This document shows positions 8,769-17,118 of a stretch of 64,000 nt of DNA, one piece after another. Below the pieces are notes generated by a model, which saw only the letters and a program-made list of their open reading frames with translations, had not been told where the DNA came from and searched no databases. The position numbers and the translations under genes were made by a program. Each line of letters starts with the position of its first letter. Position 1 is the stretch's first letter. Source of the DNA: Bacteroides luhongzhouii (lineage in GTDB: Bacteria; Bacteroidota; Bacteroidia; Bacteroidales; Bacteroidaceae); NCBI RefSeq assembly GCF_009193295.2, contig NZ_CP059973.1:806001-870000 (forward strand), given 5' to 3'.

Positions 8769-10589
8769 ATGAAAACAACAACGATTATAAAGAAAGCCTT
8801 TTTGATAAGTTCATTATCGCTTTCGTTTTGCGCTTGTGATTTAGATCAGTTACCGCAAGATCAAATGACTCCGGAGAACTCTCTGAAGAATGAAACGGAA
8901 CTTAAGTTATACATCAACGGACTTCTGCCCATGCTGTCAGGAGCATCCAATGTAGATAATGGAGCCAGCGTAGCCGCCGGAAGAATGATGGAAAAGACTG
9001 ACGACGTGATATGGCCCACACTTCCCGATTATATGACTGGCAAAAGAAGCTCAACGCAATCAGCCGGAAGCTGGGACTGGGACAATCTGCGAAAGATTAA
9101 CATCTTCCTAAAATATTCTGTAAACTGTCCGGATGAGACTATACGTGAAAAATACAATGCAATGGCCTACTATCTGAGAGCACAGTTTTACTATGACAAA
9201 CTGAAGACATTCGGTGGAGTGCCTTGGTACGATACTGTACTCGAAGATAATAGTCCGGAATTGTACAAACCGCGTGACTCCCGCGAAACGATTGCGAACA
9301 AGATTCTGGAAGATTTGGATAAAGCCATAAAAAACGGTGTGGAAACCAAAAGTCTGAATGAGATAACCAAATGGACTGCATTGGCTCTGAAGAGTCGTTT
9401 CTGCTTATTCGAAGGAACGTTCAGAAAATACCATAACATAGAAGGAGCAGAGGATTTTCTGAAAGAATGTGTATCGGCTTCTGAGGCACTAATGACTTCG
9501 GGGAAATACACTATTGACAAAGGAGAAGGAACGGATGTTGCTTACAGAGATTTATTTGCACAACCTGTTACAAACAATGCCAGTGACGTAGAAGTTATAA
9601 CTGCCTATGCTTATAGCATTTCATTAGGCGTAAAACATAACACCAACTATTCTATCATTAACGCCAGTGGAAACCAGATTGGACTTAGTAAAGCATTCAT
9701 GGATTCTTATCTGATGAATGATGGTAGCCGTTTTACAGACAGACCAGGCTATGAGACTATGATTTTTGGTGAAGAATTTGAAAACAGAGATCCGCGTATG
9801 TTTCAGACAGTCAGATGTCCCGGTTACGCCCGCATTGGCAAGACTCATGATGTAAATAGGCTCTATGAGGCCATGCAAATCTCCGCCACTGGATACATGC
9901 CGATTAAGTATATACAATCTGGCGATTATGATAAACAGACCAGCAACGAAAATGATATCATCCTGTATCGTTATGCAGAAGTTCTGTTGAATTATGCCGA
10001 AGCAAAAGCCGAGTTAGGTACGCTTATCCAGACAGACTTGGATCAAAGTATCAAACTAATACGGGATCGTATCGGGATGCCGAATATGAATATGGCAGCT
10101 GCAAATGCTAACCCGGACCCAGTGTTGGCAGTACAGTATCCACTTGTATCAGGAAATAACAAAGGAGTAATTCTTGAAATCCGAAGAGAACGCAGAGTTG
10201 AAATGGTTATGGAAAATCTGCGTTATGATGATCTGATGCGTTGGAAAGCCGGCCATTTATTTACCGAACAATTCAGGGGAGTTTATTTTTCAACAGTCAC
10301 CGCTCCTTCTACCAAGTATGATTTGGATAAACCGGCATATACAGTTAGAAACGCCAACTTTTACATTTATATAGGTGAACGTCCCGCCAATCTTACCGAA
10401 AAGAACTCAATCGGGCTAAATGTAGGTATCTTCTTGAGCAATGGCAATTCTGGTAATAAAGTACTCAATACAGATAAAGTAAAAACCTGGAATGAGGAAC
10501 GTGACTACCTGGCTCCGCTACCAAGTTCCGCCCTTGTTATCAATCCGAATCTAAAACAAAATCCGCATTGGGACAGTCCTTCAGATTAA
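8769..10589 (+). CDS. SusD-family surface glycan-binding lipoprotein (PUL 1)
   Basis: The 606-residue protein has a lipoprotein signal with lipobox FCAC (lipidated C23), followed by acidic residues typical of surface export in Bacteroides. SusD hallmarks are the N-terminal QLPQDQMTPENSLKNETELKLYINGL, the central AYYLRAQFYYDKLKTFGGVPW TPR motif (about 135-155), and the C-terminal LLNYAEAKAELG and EIRRERRVEM blocks. It forms the hinged lid over the SusC barrel encoded 27 bp upstream and binds the imported ligand. The substrate cannot be deduced because SusD ligand sites are not conserved. Confidence 0.95.
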   Translation: MKTTTIIKKAFLISSLSLSFCACDLDQLPQDQMTPENSLKNETELKLYINGLLPMLSGASNVDNGASVAAGRMMEKTDDVIWPTLPDYMTGKRSSTQSAGSWDWDNLRKINIFLKYSVNCPDETIREKYNAMAYYLRAQFYYDKLKTFGGVPWYDTVLEDNSPELYKPRDSRETIANKILEDLDKAIKNGVETKSLNEITKWTALALKSRFCLFEGTFRKYHNIEGAEDFLKECVSASEALMTSGKYTIDKGEGTDVAYRDLFAQPVTNNASDVEVITAYAYSISLGVKHNTNYSIINASGNQIGLSKAFMDSYLMNDGSRFTDRPGYETMIFGEEFENRDPRMFQTVRCPGYARIGKTHDVNRLYEAMQISATGYMPIKYIQSGDYDKQTSNENDIILYRYAEVLLNYAEAKAELGTLIQTDLDQSIKLIRDRIGMPNMNMAAANANPDPVLAVQYPLVSGNNKGVILEIRRERRVEMVMENLRYDDLMRWKAGHLFTEQFRGVYFSTVTAPSTKYDLDKPAYTVRNANFYIYIGERPANLTEKNSIGLNVGIFLSNGNSGNKVLNTDKVKTWNEERDYLAPLPSSALVINPNLKQNPHWDSPSD

Positions 10590-10615
10590 CTAATCTATAA
10601 AAAAATAGCAAATAA

Positions 10616-12370
10616 ATGAAACGACGTGATTTTATAAAAAACGCAAGTCTAGCATTATCTGCTGCATTTGTACCTAATATAGCATTCCCCTCTTTCTTAA
10701 GGGGGGGGGCTCCTCTAAACAATGTTCTGTACAACGGTGTCGCATTACCTGACGTTTGGCCTCCCAGAAATATTGGCATGAATTACGATCCTATGCCAAC
10801 GCCTTATTTAATCAACCGACCGGAAATCATTCCAATCGACCTAGGAAGACAACTTTTGGTTGACAATTTCCTGATTGAACAGACAGATATGGAACGCAGG
10901 TCATATACACCACATAAAATGAGTTTCAATCCGGTACTCAAACCGGAGACAGAATTGGAACAGGGTATTTACGGCATTCCCGGAGCCAGTGCCAAAGATG
11001 GTGGTGTATGGTGGGATCCGAAAGACCAACTCTTCAAAATGTGGTATGAAGCTGGCTGGTTACACAGAATGGCCTACGCTACAAGTAAAGACGGAATATA
11101 TTGGGAGCGTCCCAATCTTGATATAGTGCCGGGCACTAATCAGATTGTACCGGAAATCGTAGCAGACTCATCTACTGTGTGGCTGGATCATTTTACCCAA
11201 AATGATGAAGAGCGTTTCAAAATGTTCCTACGCTCTCCTAATTCTATTCCCGGTTCCACAGAACGCTTTAATTATGGATTCAGTATGGTTTCTCCAGATG
11301 GAATTCACTGGGGTAAACCAGTCAAAACCGGACCATGTGGAGACCGGAGCACCATGTTCTACAATCCTTTCCGCCAAAAATGGGTATACAGCCTCCGGAA
11401 TCCAGAAAACATAAACCGTGTACCTATCGGACGCTTCCGCTATTACCATGAACATTCCAATTTCCTGGAAGGAGCGAAATGGACAAAAGAAGACCTTATT
11501 TTTTGGTTGGGAGCAGACTATCTGGATGATCCGGATCCATATATCGGTGATAAAGCACAACTATATAACTTGTCCGCAGTACCTTATGAAAGCATTATGC
11601 TGTCATTACCTCAAATACACCTGGGACCATCTAATGAAAGATGTAGAGAAGCCGGAGTCCCTAAAATAACCGAGTTAAAAGTAGCTTACAGCCGCGACGG
11701 TTTCCACTGGGATCGTACCGACCGGCATACCTTTATTCCCGCCGAACGAAAAGAAGGTTCATGGGACAGAGGATATGTACAATCCGTGGGAGGATTATGC
11801 GCAATTGTGGGGGATCAACTCTGGTTCTACTATATAGGATTCGAGGGAAACAGGAAAAAGAAAAGTTCGGTTTACGAAAAGAACGGAATGCATGCCAATG
11901 GAAGTACCGGCATAGCTGTATTACGCAGAGACGGCTTCGTATCTTATTCCACTTCAAAGGAAAAAAGTACATTATTAACCCGTCCAGTAACATTCACTGG
12001 CAAATACCTGTTCGTAAATGTAAATTGTCCAAACGGAGAGTTAAAAGTGGAGGTGTTAGATACTGACAATAATGTAATTCCAGGGTTCTCCGCAGGTGAC
12101 TGCAAGCCTCTCTCAATAGACAGCACGATTGCACAAATAAAATGGAAAAACAAAAAGGATCTGTCTATTTTAAAAAACCAACCAGTCCGATTCAAATTTT
12201 ATTTAGCCAACGGTGATTTGTATTCATTCTGGGTAAGTCCCGATATAGAAGGTGCCAGTAACGGATACAACGCAGCAGGAGGTCCGGGTTTTAGCGGAGG
12301 TATAGACATTGAAGGTAAAAAGGCCTATAAAAAAGCTGAAAATTTCCCTAACCTGTTAGAAAGATGTTAA
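10616..12370 (+). CDS. Predicted secreted five-bladed beta-propeller hydrolase-like protein 1
   Basis: The 584-residue protein resembles GH32/GH43-type five-bladed propellers. Repeated blade motifs occur: KDGGVWWDPKDQLFKMWYEAG, ATSKDGIYWERP, VSPDGIHWGKP, STMFYNPFRQKWVYS and YSRDGFHWDR. A C-terminal beta domain (about 455-560, LTRPVTFTGKYLFVNV) follows. The start MKRRDFIKNASLALSA carries an RRxFIK twin-arginine motif, so Tat-type export is likely. A run of nine G at 10701-10709, just after the signal region, is a slippage site. The paralogue at 15223-16989 has the same domains but a lipobox. I cannot assign catalytic residues or substrate. Because it sits with SusCD it probably releases or trims the PUL 1 glycan or glycoside. 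Confidence 0.75.
   Translation: MKRRDFIKNASLALSAAFVPNIAFPSFLRGGAPLNNVLYNGVALPDVWPPRNIGMNYDPMPTPYLINRPEIIPIDLGRQLLVDNFLIEQTDMERRSYTPHKMSFNPVLKPETELEQGIYGIPGASAKDGGVWWDPKDQLFKMWYEAGWLHRMAYATSKDGIYWERPNLDIVPGTNQIVPEIVADSSTVWLDHFTQNDEERFKMFLRSPNSIPGSTERFNYGFSMVSPDGIHWGKPVKTGPCGDRSTMFYNPFRQKWVYSLRNPENINRVPIGRFRYYHEHSNFLEGAKWTKEDLIFWLGADYLDDPDPYIGDKAQLYNLSAVPYESIMLSLPQIHLGPSNERCREAGVPKITELKVAYSRDGFHWDRTDRHTFIPAERKEGSWDRGYVQSVGGLCAIVGDQLWFYYIGFEGNRKKKSSVYEKNGMHANGSTGIAVLRRDGFVSYSTSKEKSTLLTRPVTFTGKYLFVNVNCPNGELKVEVLDTDNNVIPGFSAGDCKPLSIDSTIAQIKWKNKKDLSILKNQPVRFKFYLANGDLYSFWVSPDIEGASNGYNAAGGPGFSGGIDIEGKKAYKKAENFPNLLERC
10701..10709 (+). repeat. G9 homopolymer inside propeller gene 1
   Basis: Nine consecutive G lie in codons 29-32, directly after the signal region. 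With eight G the frame reads AGG GGG GGG CTC CTC TAA and stops at once. With ten G it stops at a TGA about 18 codons on. Only the nine-G form gives the full protein. Confidence 0.9.
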
Positions 12371-12402
12371 AACAATTAATAAATAAAATAATATAAATAA
12401 CG

Positions 12403-13329
12403 ATGGATAAAAAATTATTTGAAGGTGTGATTACCCCAATGGTGACCCCCCTTATTGACAGAGAGAATATTGATATTAAAGGTTTGGAAAAATTGCTGGA
12501 TCATTTGATAAATGGCGGAGTCAGTGGAATTTTTCTTATGGGTACTACTGGTGAAGGAACAAGTATTTCTCTTCGAATGAGAAAGGAACTCATTAAATAT
12601 TCAGTAGCATATGTAAATGGCCGTGTACCTGTATTTGCCAGCATTGCTGATTGTTGTATCGAAGAAAGTCTGAATATGGCATGTTATGCAAAAGAATGTG
12701 GAGTCAGCTATTTAGTATCCGCACTACCTTTTTATCTGGGATTAACTCAAAAAGAAATAGTCGACTATTACACGACGATTGCCGACAATGTATCCCTGCC
12801 TCTGTTCTTATACAACATTCCGGCACAAACTAAATTAATGATTTCCGTAGAAGCAGTCAAGACATTGGCTAAGCACCCGAACATCATCGGAATGAAAGAT
12901 AGTTCTGGTAACGGTACTTACTTCAATACGCTACTTGCGGAAGTGAAAGCTGAACATTCTGATTTTACCATTCTCGTAGGACCAGATGAAATGTTGGCTT
13001 CTACAATGGCATTAGGTGGCAATGGAGGTGTAAACTCCGGTTCCAATCTATTCCCTGAACTTTATGTCAACTTGTTCAAAGCGTGTAAAGCTAAAGATGC
13101 GGAAAAAATATTCAATTTACAGAAGCTAGTAATGAAAGTTTCTACCAAGATTTACTCGGTTGACAAATCAAGCGTATCTTTCCTCAAAGGGTTAAAAGCC
13201 GCATTATTTACAGAAGGCCTAATAACCGATTACATCTGCGAACCCCTACAAAAAGTAAATGACACTGACCTGGAAATAATCAGAAAAAATGTAGCGGAAT
13301 TGAAGAAACTAATTATTCAGGCATTATGA
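12403..13329 (+). CDS. DapA/NanA-family aldolase (dihydrodipicolinate synthase / N-acetylneuraminate lyase-like)
   Basis: This 308-residue TIM-barrel enzyme has no signal peptide, so it is cytoplasmic. The Schiff-base lysine is K165 in IIGMKDSSGN, the catalytic tyrosine is Y137 in FLYNIP, and the carboxylate-binding loop is GTTGEG (47-52). These motifs are shared by dihydrodipicolinate synthase, N-acetylneuraminate lyase and 2-keto-3-deoxy-sugar-acid aldolases. A lysine-pathway role is unlikely here. Linked to a YhcH-family gene (4-bp overlap), a permease and sugar kinases, it more probably cleaves a 2-keto-3-deoxy sugar acid to pyruvate plus an aldehyde or aldose. The exact substrate is not determined. 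Confidence 0.85.
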   Translation: MDKKLFEGVITPMVTPLIDRENIDIKGLEKLLDHLINGGVSGIFLMGTTGEGTSISLRMRKELIKYSVAYVNGRVPVFASIADCCIEESLNMACYAKECGVSYLVSALPFYLGLTQKEIVDYYTTIADNVSLPLFLYNIPAQTKLMISVEAVKTLAKHPNIIGMKDSSGNGTYFNTLLAEVKAEHSDFTILVGPDEMLASTMALGGNGGVNSGSNLFPELYVNLFKACKAKDAEKIFNLQKLVMKVSTKIYSVDKSSVSFLKGLKAALFTEGLITDYICEPLQKVNDTDLEIIRKNVAELKKLIIQAL

Positions 13330-13931
13330 AAACAACCAGCAAATTAATTACTTTATTAATGATCATTACTATGACTTGTTCCTGTGGAAACCCTAAAAAG
13401 AAAGCTGAAACTATCACTTCTGACACTGATTCTACAGAAGTAGACTGGAAATATGGTTGGCCGATAGTTGCCAGTCCGACACTCGACATGAATGCTTTAA
13501 AGAAACATCAAGCCCAATACCCTGAAAGATGGAAAGCTACATTCGAGTATCTGAAAAGTACAGAATTAAGTAAATTAACTCCTGGTGAATATGAAATTAT
13601 AGGGCGAGACATATATGCCATTGTTAGTGAATATGCTCCTAAAGAAGAAACAGAATGTAACTTTGAAGCACATCGCAAATATATCGATCTCCAATACCTG
13701 ATCAATGGAAAAGAGAAAATGGGAGTAACAACATTGGATAAAGTAGTCCCTGTTTGCGAATATGATGAGAAAAAGGATATTGTTTTCTTCAAACCCGATG
13801 CACCGGCCATATATGAAGTGGCAACTCCCGGTTTTTTTTATGTTTTCTTCCCTAAAGATGCTCACCGTCCCAGTATAAAAGAGGAAGATGGGATGATTGT
13901 GAAGAAAATAGTTATTAAAATCAAAATATAG
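13326..13931 (+). CDS. YhcH/YjgK/YiaL-family lipoprotein
   Basis: This 201-residue protein overlaps the lyase stop codon by 4 bp (ATGA), so the two are translationally coupled. The signal sequence ends in lipobox TCSC (lipidated C20), so this copy is exported, whereas E. coli YhcH in the nan operon is cytoplasmic. The cupin-like core is at residues 60-200, with ECNFEAHRKYIDLQYLINGKEKM and FYVFFPKDAHRPSI, whose His and Glu residues match the metal-binding pocket of the family. YhcH relatives are thought to catalyse anomer or ring exchange of sialic-acid-like sugars. A periplasmic mutarotase role before uptake fits the neighbours but is inference. Confidence 0.82.
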   Translation: MKTTSKLITLLMIITMTCSCGNPKKKAETITSDTDSTEVDWKYGWPIVASPTLDMNALKKHQAQYPERWKATFEYLKSTELSKLTPGEYEIIGRDIYAIVSEYAPKEETECNFEAHRKYIDLQYLINGKEKMGVTTLDKVVPVCEYDEKKDIVFFKPDAPAIYEVATPGFFYVFFPKDAHRPSIKEEDGMIVKKIVIKIKI

Positions 13932-13933
13932 AT

Positions 13934-15202
13934 ATGCTGAAAGATAAGAAATTTTATCCATGGATGGTAGTAGGGATGCTCGTCGTAGTGTCTCTACTCA
14001 ACTATTTAGATAGACAGATGCTAGCTACGATGCGGCCGTTCATCATGGTAGATATCAAAGAGCTGGAATCTATCACTAATTTCGGACGACTGATGGCTAT
14101 ATTCCTCTGGGTATATGCTATTATGAGCCCCATATCAGGAATGATTGCAGACCGCTTGAACCGTAAATGGCTGATTGTCGTCAGTTTATTCGTATGGTCT
14201 ACCGTCACTCTTATGATGGGGTATGTGCATGATATTAACCACCTGTATATATTAAGAGCATTAATGGGTGTTAGCGAAGCATTTTACATACCTGCCGCTT
14301 TATCTCTCACAGCCGACTACCACCAAGGGAAAACAAGATCTATTGCTATCGGCGCACTGACTTCCGGTATTTATTTAGGGCAAGCTATCGGTGGCTTCGG
14401 AGCTACAGTAGCCGCTCACACTTCCTGGCAATTTACTTTCCACTCTTTTGGGATGGTCGGTATCATTTATAGTTTTGTGCTTATCGCACTGCTGCATGAG
14501 AAAAAAACTTATGTAGTAAATACAGAACAAAGGAGAAGTATAAAGGAAAATCTTTCAATGACCTTCAAAGGATTGGCAGTATTGTTTAGTAATATTGCAT
14601 TTTGGGTAATGCTATATTATTTTGCGGCACTTAATCTCCCTGGATGGACCACCAAAAATTGGTTGCCGACAATGGTCTCCGATACATTAAATATGGATAT
14701 GGAGTTTGCTGGTCCGCTTTCTACCACAACTTTGGCCCTTTCTTCTTTTGTCGGGGTATTCCTCGGAGGTTTTATCTCCGATAGATGGGTACAGAAGAAT
14801 ATCAAAGGAAGAGTTTACACCAGTGCCACCGGATTGTCACTGATTGTTCCCGCTCTTTTAATGATGGTTTACGGAAACAATATTATATTTATTGTTGCAG
14901 GAGCCATACTCTTCGGACTTGGCTTCGGTATGTATGATACCAATAATATGCCTATTCTTTGCCAGTTCATCCCTTCCCGATATCGCGCTACTGGTTACGG
15001 ACTCATGAATTTTGTTGGAATAGCCGCCGGAGCCATTATCACAAACGAGCTAGGCAAAGCGTTCGAAGCTAATTATAAGAATCTTGTCTTTTTGATAATG
15101 ATCTTCTCTGTATGTCTGTCCATATTCCTTCAGTTAAAAGTGCTAAACCCAAAAACTACGGATATGACCGATGAACTAATGACCAAGTCAAAAAATAAAT
15201 AA
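13934..15202 (+). CDS. Major facilitator superfamily sugar/sugar-acid transporter
   Basis: This 422-residue inner-membrane protein has about 12 hydrophobic segments. It starts 2 bp after the YhcH-family gene. The N-terminal VSLLNYLDRQMLATMRP motif (NYxDR) is typical of the anion:cation symporter branch, which carries hexuronates, sialic acid and other organic acids. The loop 2-3 motif appears as GMIADRLNRKWL. It probably brings the sugar released in the periplasm into the cytoplasm for the lyase and kinases. The NYLDR motif and the gene partners favour a sugar acid, but this is not proof. Confidence 0.88.
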   Translation: MLKDKKFYPWMVVGMLVVVSLLNYLDRQMLATMRPFIMVDIKELESITNFGRLMAIFLWVYAIMSPISGMIADRLNRKWLIVVSLFVWSTVTLMMGYVHDINHLYILRALMGVSEAFYIPAALSLTADYHQGKTRSIAIGALTSGIYLGQAIGGFGATVAAHTSWQFTFHSFGMVGIIYSFVLIALLHEKKTYVVNTEQRRSIKENLSMTFKGLAVLFSNIAFWVMLYYFAALNLPGWTTKNWLPTMVSDTLNMDMEFAGPLSTTTLALSSFVGVFLGGFISDRWVQKNIKGRVYTSATGLSLIVPALLMMVYGNNIIFIVAGAILFGLGFGMYDTNNMPILCQFIPSRYRATGYGLMNFVGIAAGAIITNELGKAFEANYKNLVFLIMIFSVCLSIFLQLKVLNPKTTDMTDELMTKSKNK

Positions 15203-15222
15203 AAAACGTAAACTGAACGATT

Positions 15223-16989
15223 ATGAAGTATACATACTCACTTATTAGGTCAATAAAACCATATGTAAACATTATCATGTTTTTACTGTGTTTGGTATCT
15301 TATAGTTGCGGCGGTTCAGATGATGGTATATCCGGTCCCCCGGAAAATTCCGGAACTGATCCGGCCCCCGACCCTGATGACCCGTCAGACGATTGGAGAA
15401 CTCTCTACAATGGAATCATTCTGCCCTCTGTATGGCCACCAAAAGATATAAATATCAGTTCATATGAACCGATGAAGGTTCCCTATCTACAGACGCCTCC
15501 GGAAGTAATTCCCATTGATGTAGGCCGTCAGTTATTTTTTGATAATTTCCTGATAGACAACACCGATCTGGTACGCAAATTCTATAAGCCCAAGAAATAC
15601 GCACAGAATCCTATACTAAAGCCAGAAACAACTTTGGAGACATCAAATATTCCTGGTGCTTCTGCCAAAGATGGCGGAGTATGGTGGGAACCCAGAGAAC
15701 AGATCTTCAAAATGTGGTATGAAGCCGGATGGCTCAACAAAATGGCTTATGCAACAAGTAATGATGGTGTCAACTGGGTACGTCCAGATTTGAATAACGG
15801 TTCGAATGAGCTATTGACATTGTCCAGATTCCCCGCAAATTCATGTGCTGTCGTATTGGATTATGAGGCATCCGACAATGAAAGATATAAGATGTTTTTA
15901 CGTTCACCAAACGCTAATGCAACAGATAATGCTGGTTACTGCATGATATCTTCGAATGGAAAACAATGGAGCTGGTTCACAAAAACAGGTCCTTGTGGTG
16001 ACAGAAGTACAATGTTCTACAATCCTTTCCGTAAAAAATGGGTGTTCAGCATACGAACTCTAGGTGTGCTAGGCAATTCTCCTCATGGAAGAGCCAGATA
16101 TTATCGGGAACATTCTGATTTTCTGACTGGAGCAGTCTGGACTAAAGCAGATATAGTATTCTGGTGTAATGCGGATAATAAAGACACTCCAGATCCGGAA
16201 TTCAATCTACCACCCGAACTTTATAATTTGAATGCTGTAGGTTATGAAAGTATTATGCTGGGGTTGCACCAAATTCTATTGGACGAGAATGAAATTGCCA
16301 AAGCTGCCAACAGACCGAAAATCACAGAATTAAAAGTTTCTTTCAGCCGTGACGGCTTCCATTGGGACAGACCTTACAGAGAGGCATTTATTCCTGCTAC
16401 CCGAGTACCTGGCAGTTGGGATCGTGGATATGTACAATCGGTAGGTGGTATTTGTACAGTAGTAGGGGATCAATTAAGGTTCTACTACATCGGATTTAAA
16501 GGTGGAGACCCCTCAAGCTATATGCATTCAAATGGTGCCACCGGCATGGCTATTCTACGCAGAGATGGATTTGCTTCCATGTCTACAACGGGAGAAGGCA
16601 GCCTTACGACTCGTCCTGTCACATTTACTGGTAAATATTTGTTCGTCAATGTCGATTGTCCGTCCGGTGAACTTAAAGTTGAGATTCTGGATAAAAATAA
16701 TAAGGTTATTGATGGTCTTTCAGCAGATAAATGTAAAGCCGTTAGTATAGATTCTACTATTCAACAAATAGAATGGAATGGAAGCAGTGACTTATCTTCA
16801 TTGGTTGGTCAAGAAGTAAAGTTCAGATTCAAACTTAAAAATGGTGATTTATATGCATTTTGGGTAAGCCCGAGTACCAATGGCGAAAGTAATGGATATG
16901 TAGCCGGTGGTGGTCCCGGATATATCAGCAATAAGGATACAGAAGGAAAAAAAGCATATGAACAAGCAAGTGGTCTCCAAAAATTCTAA
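15223..16989 (+). CDS. Predicted five-bladed beta-propeller hydrolase-like lipoprotein 2
   Basis: This 588-residue protein is a full-length paralogue of the protein at 10616-12370. Shared blocks include PGASAKDGGVWW, FKMWYEAGWL, GPCGDRSTMFYNPFR, SRDGFHWDR, GSWDRGYVQSVGG and LTRPVTFTGKYLFVNV. It differs in its export: a hydrophobic signal ends in lipobox SYSC (lipidated C29) and a Pro/Asp-rich linker (about 31-50) follows, as in outer-membrane surface lipoproteins. One paralogue would thus act in the periplasm and the other at the membrane or cell surface. It is the last gene of PUL 1 and is followed by a bidirectional terminator. It is probably a glycoside hydrolase, but activity and family number are not assigned. 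Confidence 0.75.
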   Translation: MKYTYSLIRSIKPYVNIIMFLLCLVSYSCGGSDDGISGPPENSGTDPAPDPDDPSDDWRTLYNGIILPSVWPPKDINISSYEPMKVPYLQTPPEVIPIDVGRQLFFDNFLIDNTDLVRKFYKPKKYAQNPILKPETTLETSNIPGASAKDGGVWWEPREQIFKMWYEAGWLNKMAYATSNDGVNWVRPDLNNGSNELLTLSRFPANSCAVVLDYEASDNERYKMFLRSPNANATDNAGYCMISSNGKQWSWFTKTGPCGDRSTMFYNPFRKKWVFSIRTLGVLGNSPHGRARYYREHSDFLTGAVWTKADIVFWCNADNKDTPDPEFNLPPELYNLNAVGYESIMLGLHQILLDENEIAKAANRPKITELKVSFSRDGFHWDRPYREAFIPATRVPGSWDRGYVQSVGGICTVVGDQLRFYYIGFKGGDPSSYMHSNGATGMAILRRDGFASMSTTGEGSLTTRPVTFTGKYLFVNVDCPSGELKVEILDKNNKVIDGLSADKCKAVSIDSTIQQIEWNGSSDLSSLVGQEVKFRFKLKNGDLYAFWVSPSTNGESNGYVAGGGPGYISNKDTEGKKAYEQASGLQKF

Positions 16990-17055
16990 TTAATGTAATA
17001 GAAACATTTAAAGAAACTGCAGGACAAATCATCAATCTGATCTCAATCCTACATG

Positions 17056-17098
17056 AAAAAGCCACAGGAAAACAATCAATAACCCTGTGGCTTTTATC
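17056..17098. terminator. Bidirectional terminator between PUL 1 and the EEP/phosphoesterase gene
   Basis: Arms AAAAGCCACAGG (17057-17068) and CCTGTGGCTTTT (17084-17095) form a perfect 12-bp stem. T-rich tails on both strands serve the converging genes ending at 16989 (+) and 17119 (-). Confidence 0.8.
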
Positions 17099-17118
17099 TT
17101 ATGTGACCTAATTTAGAT

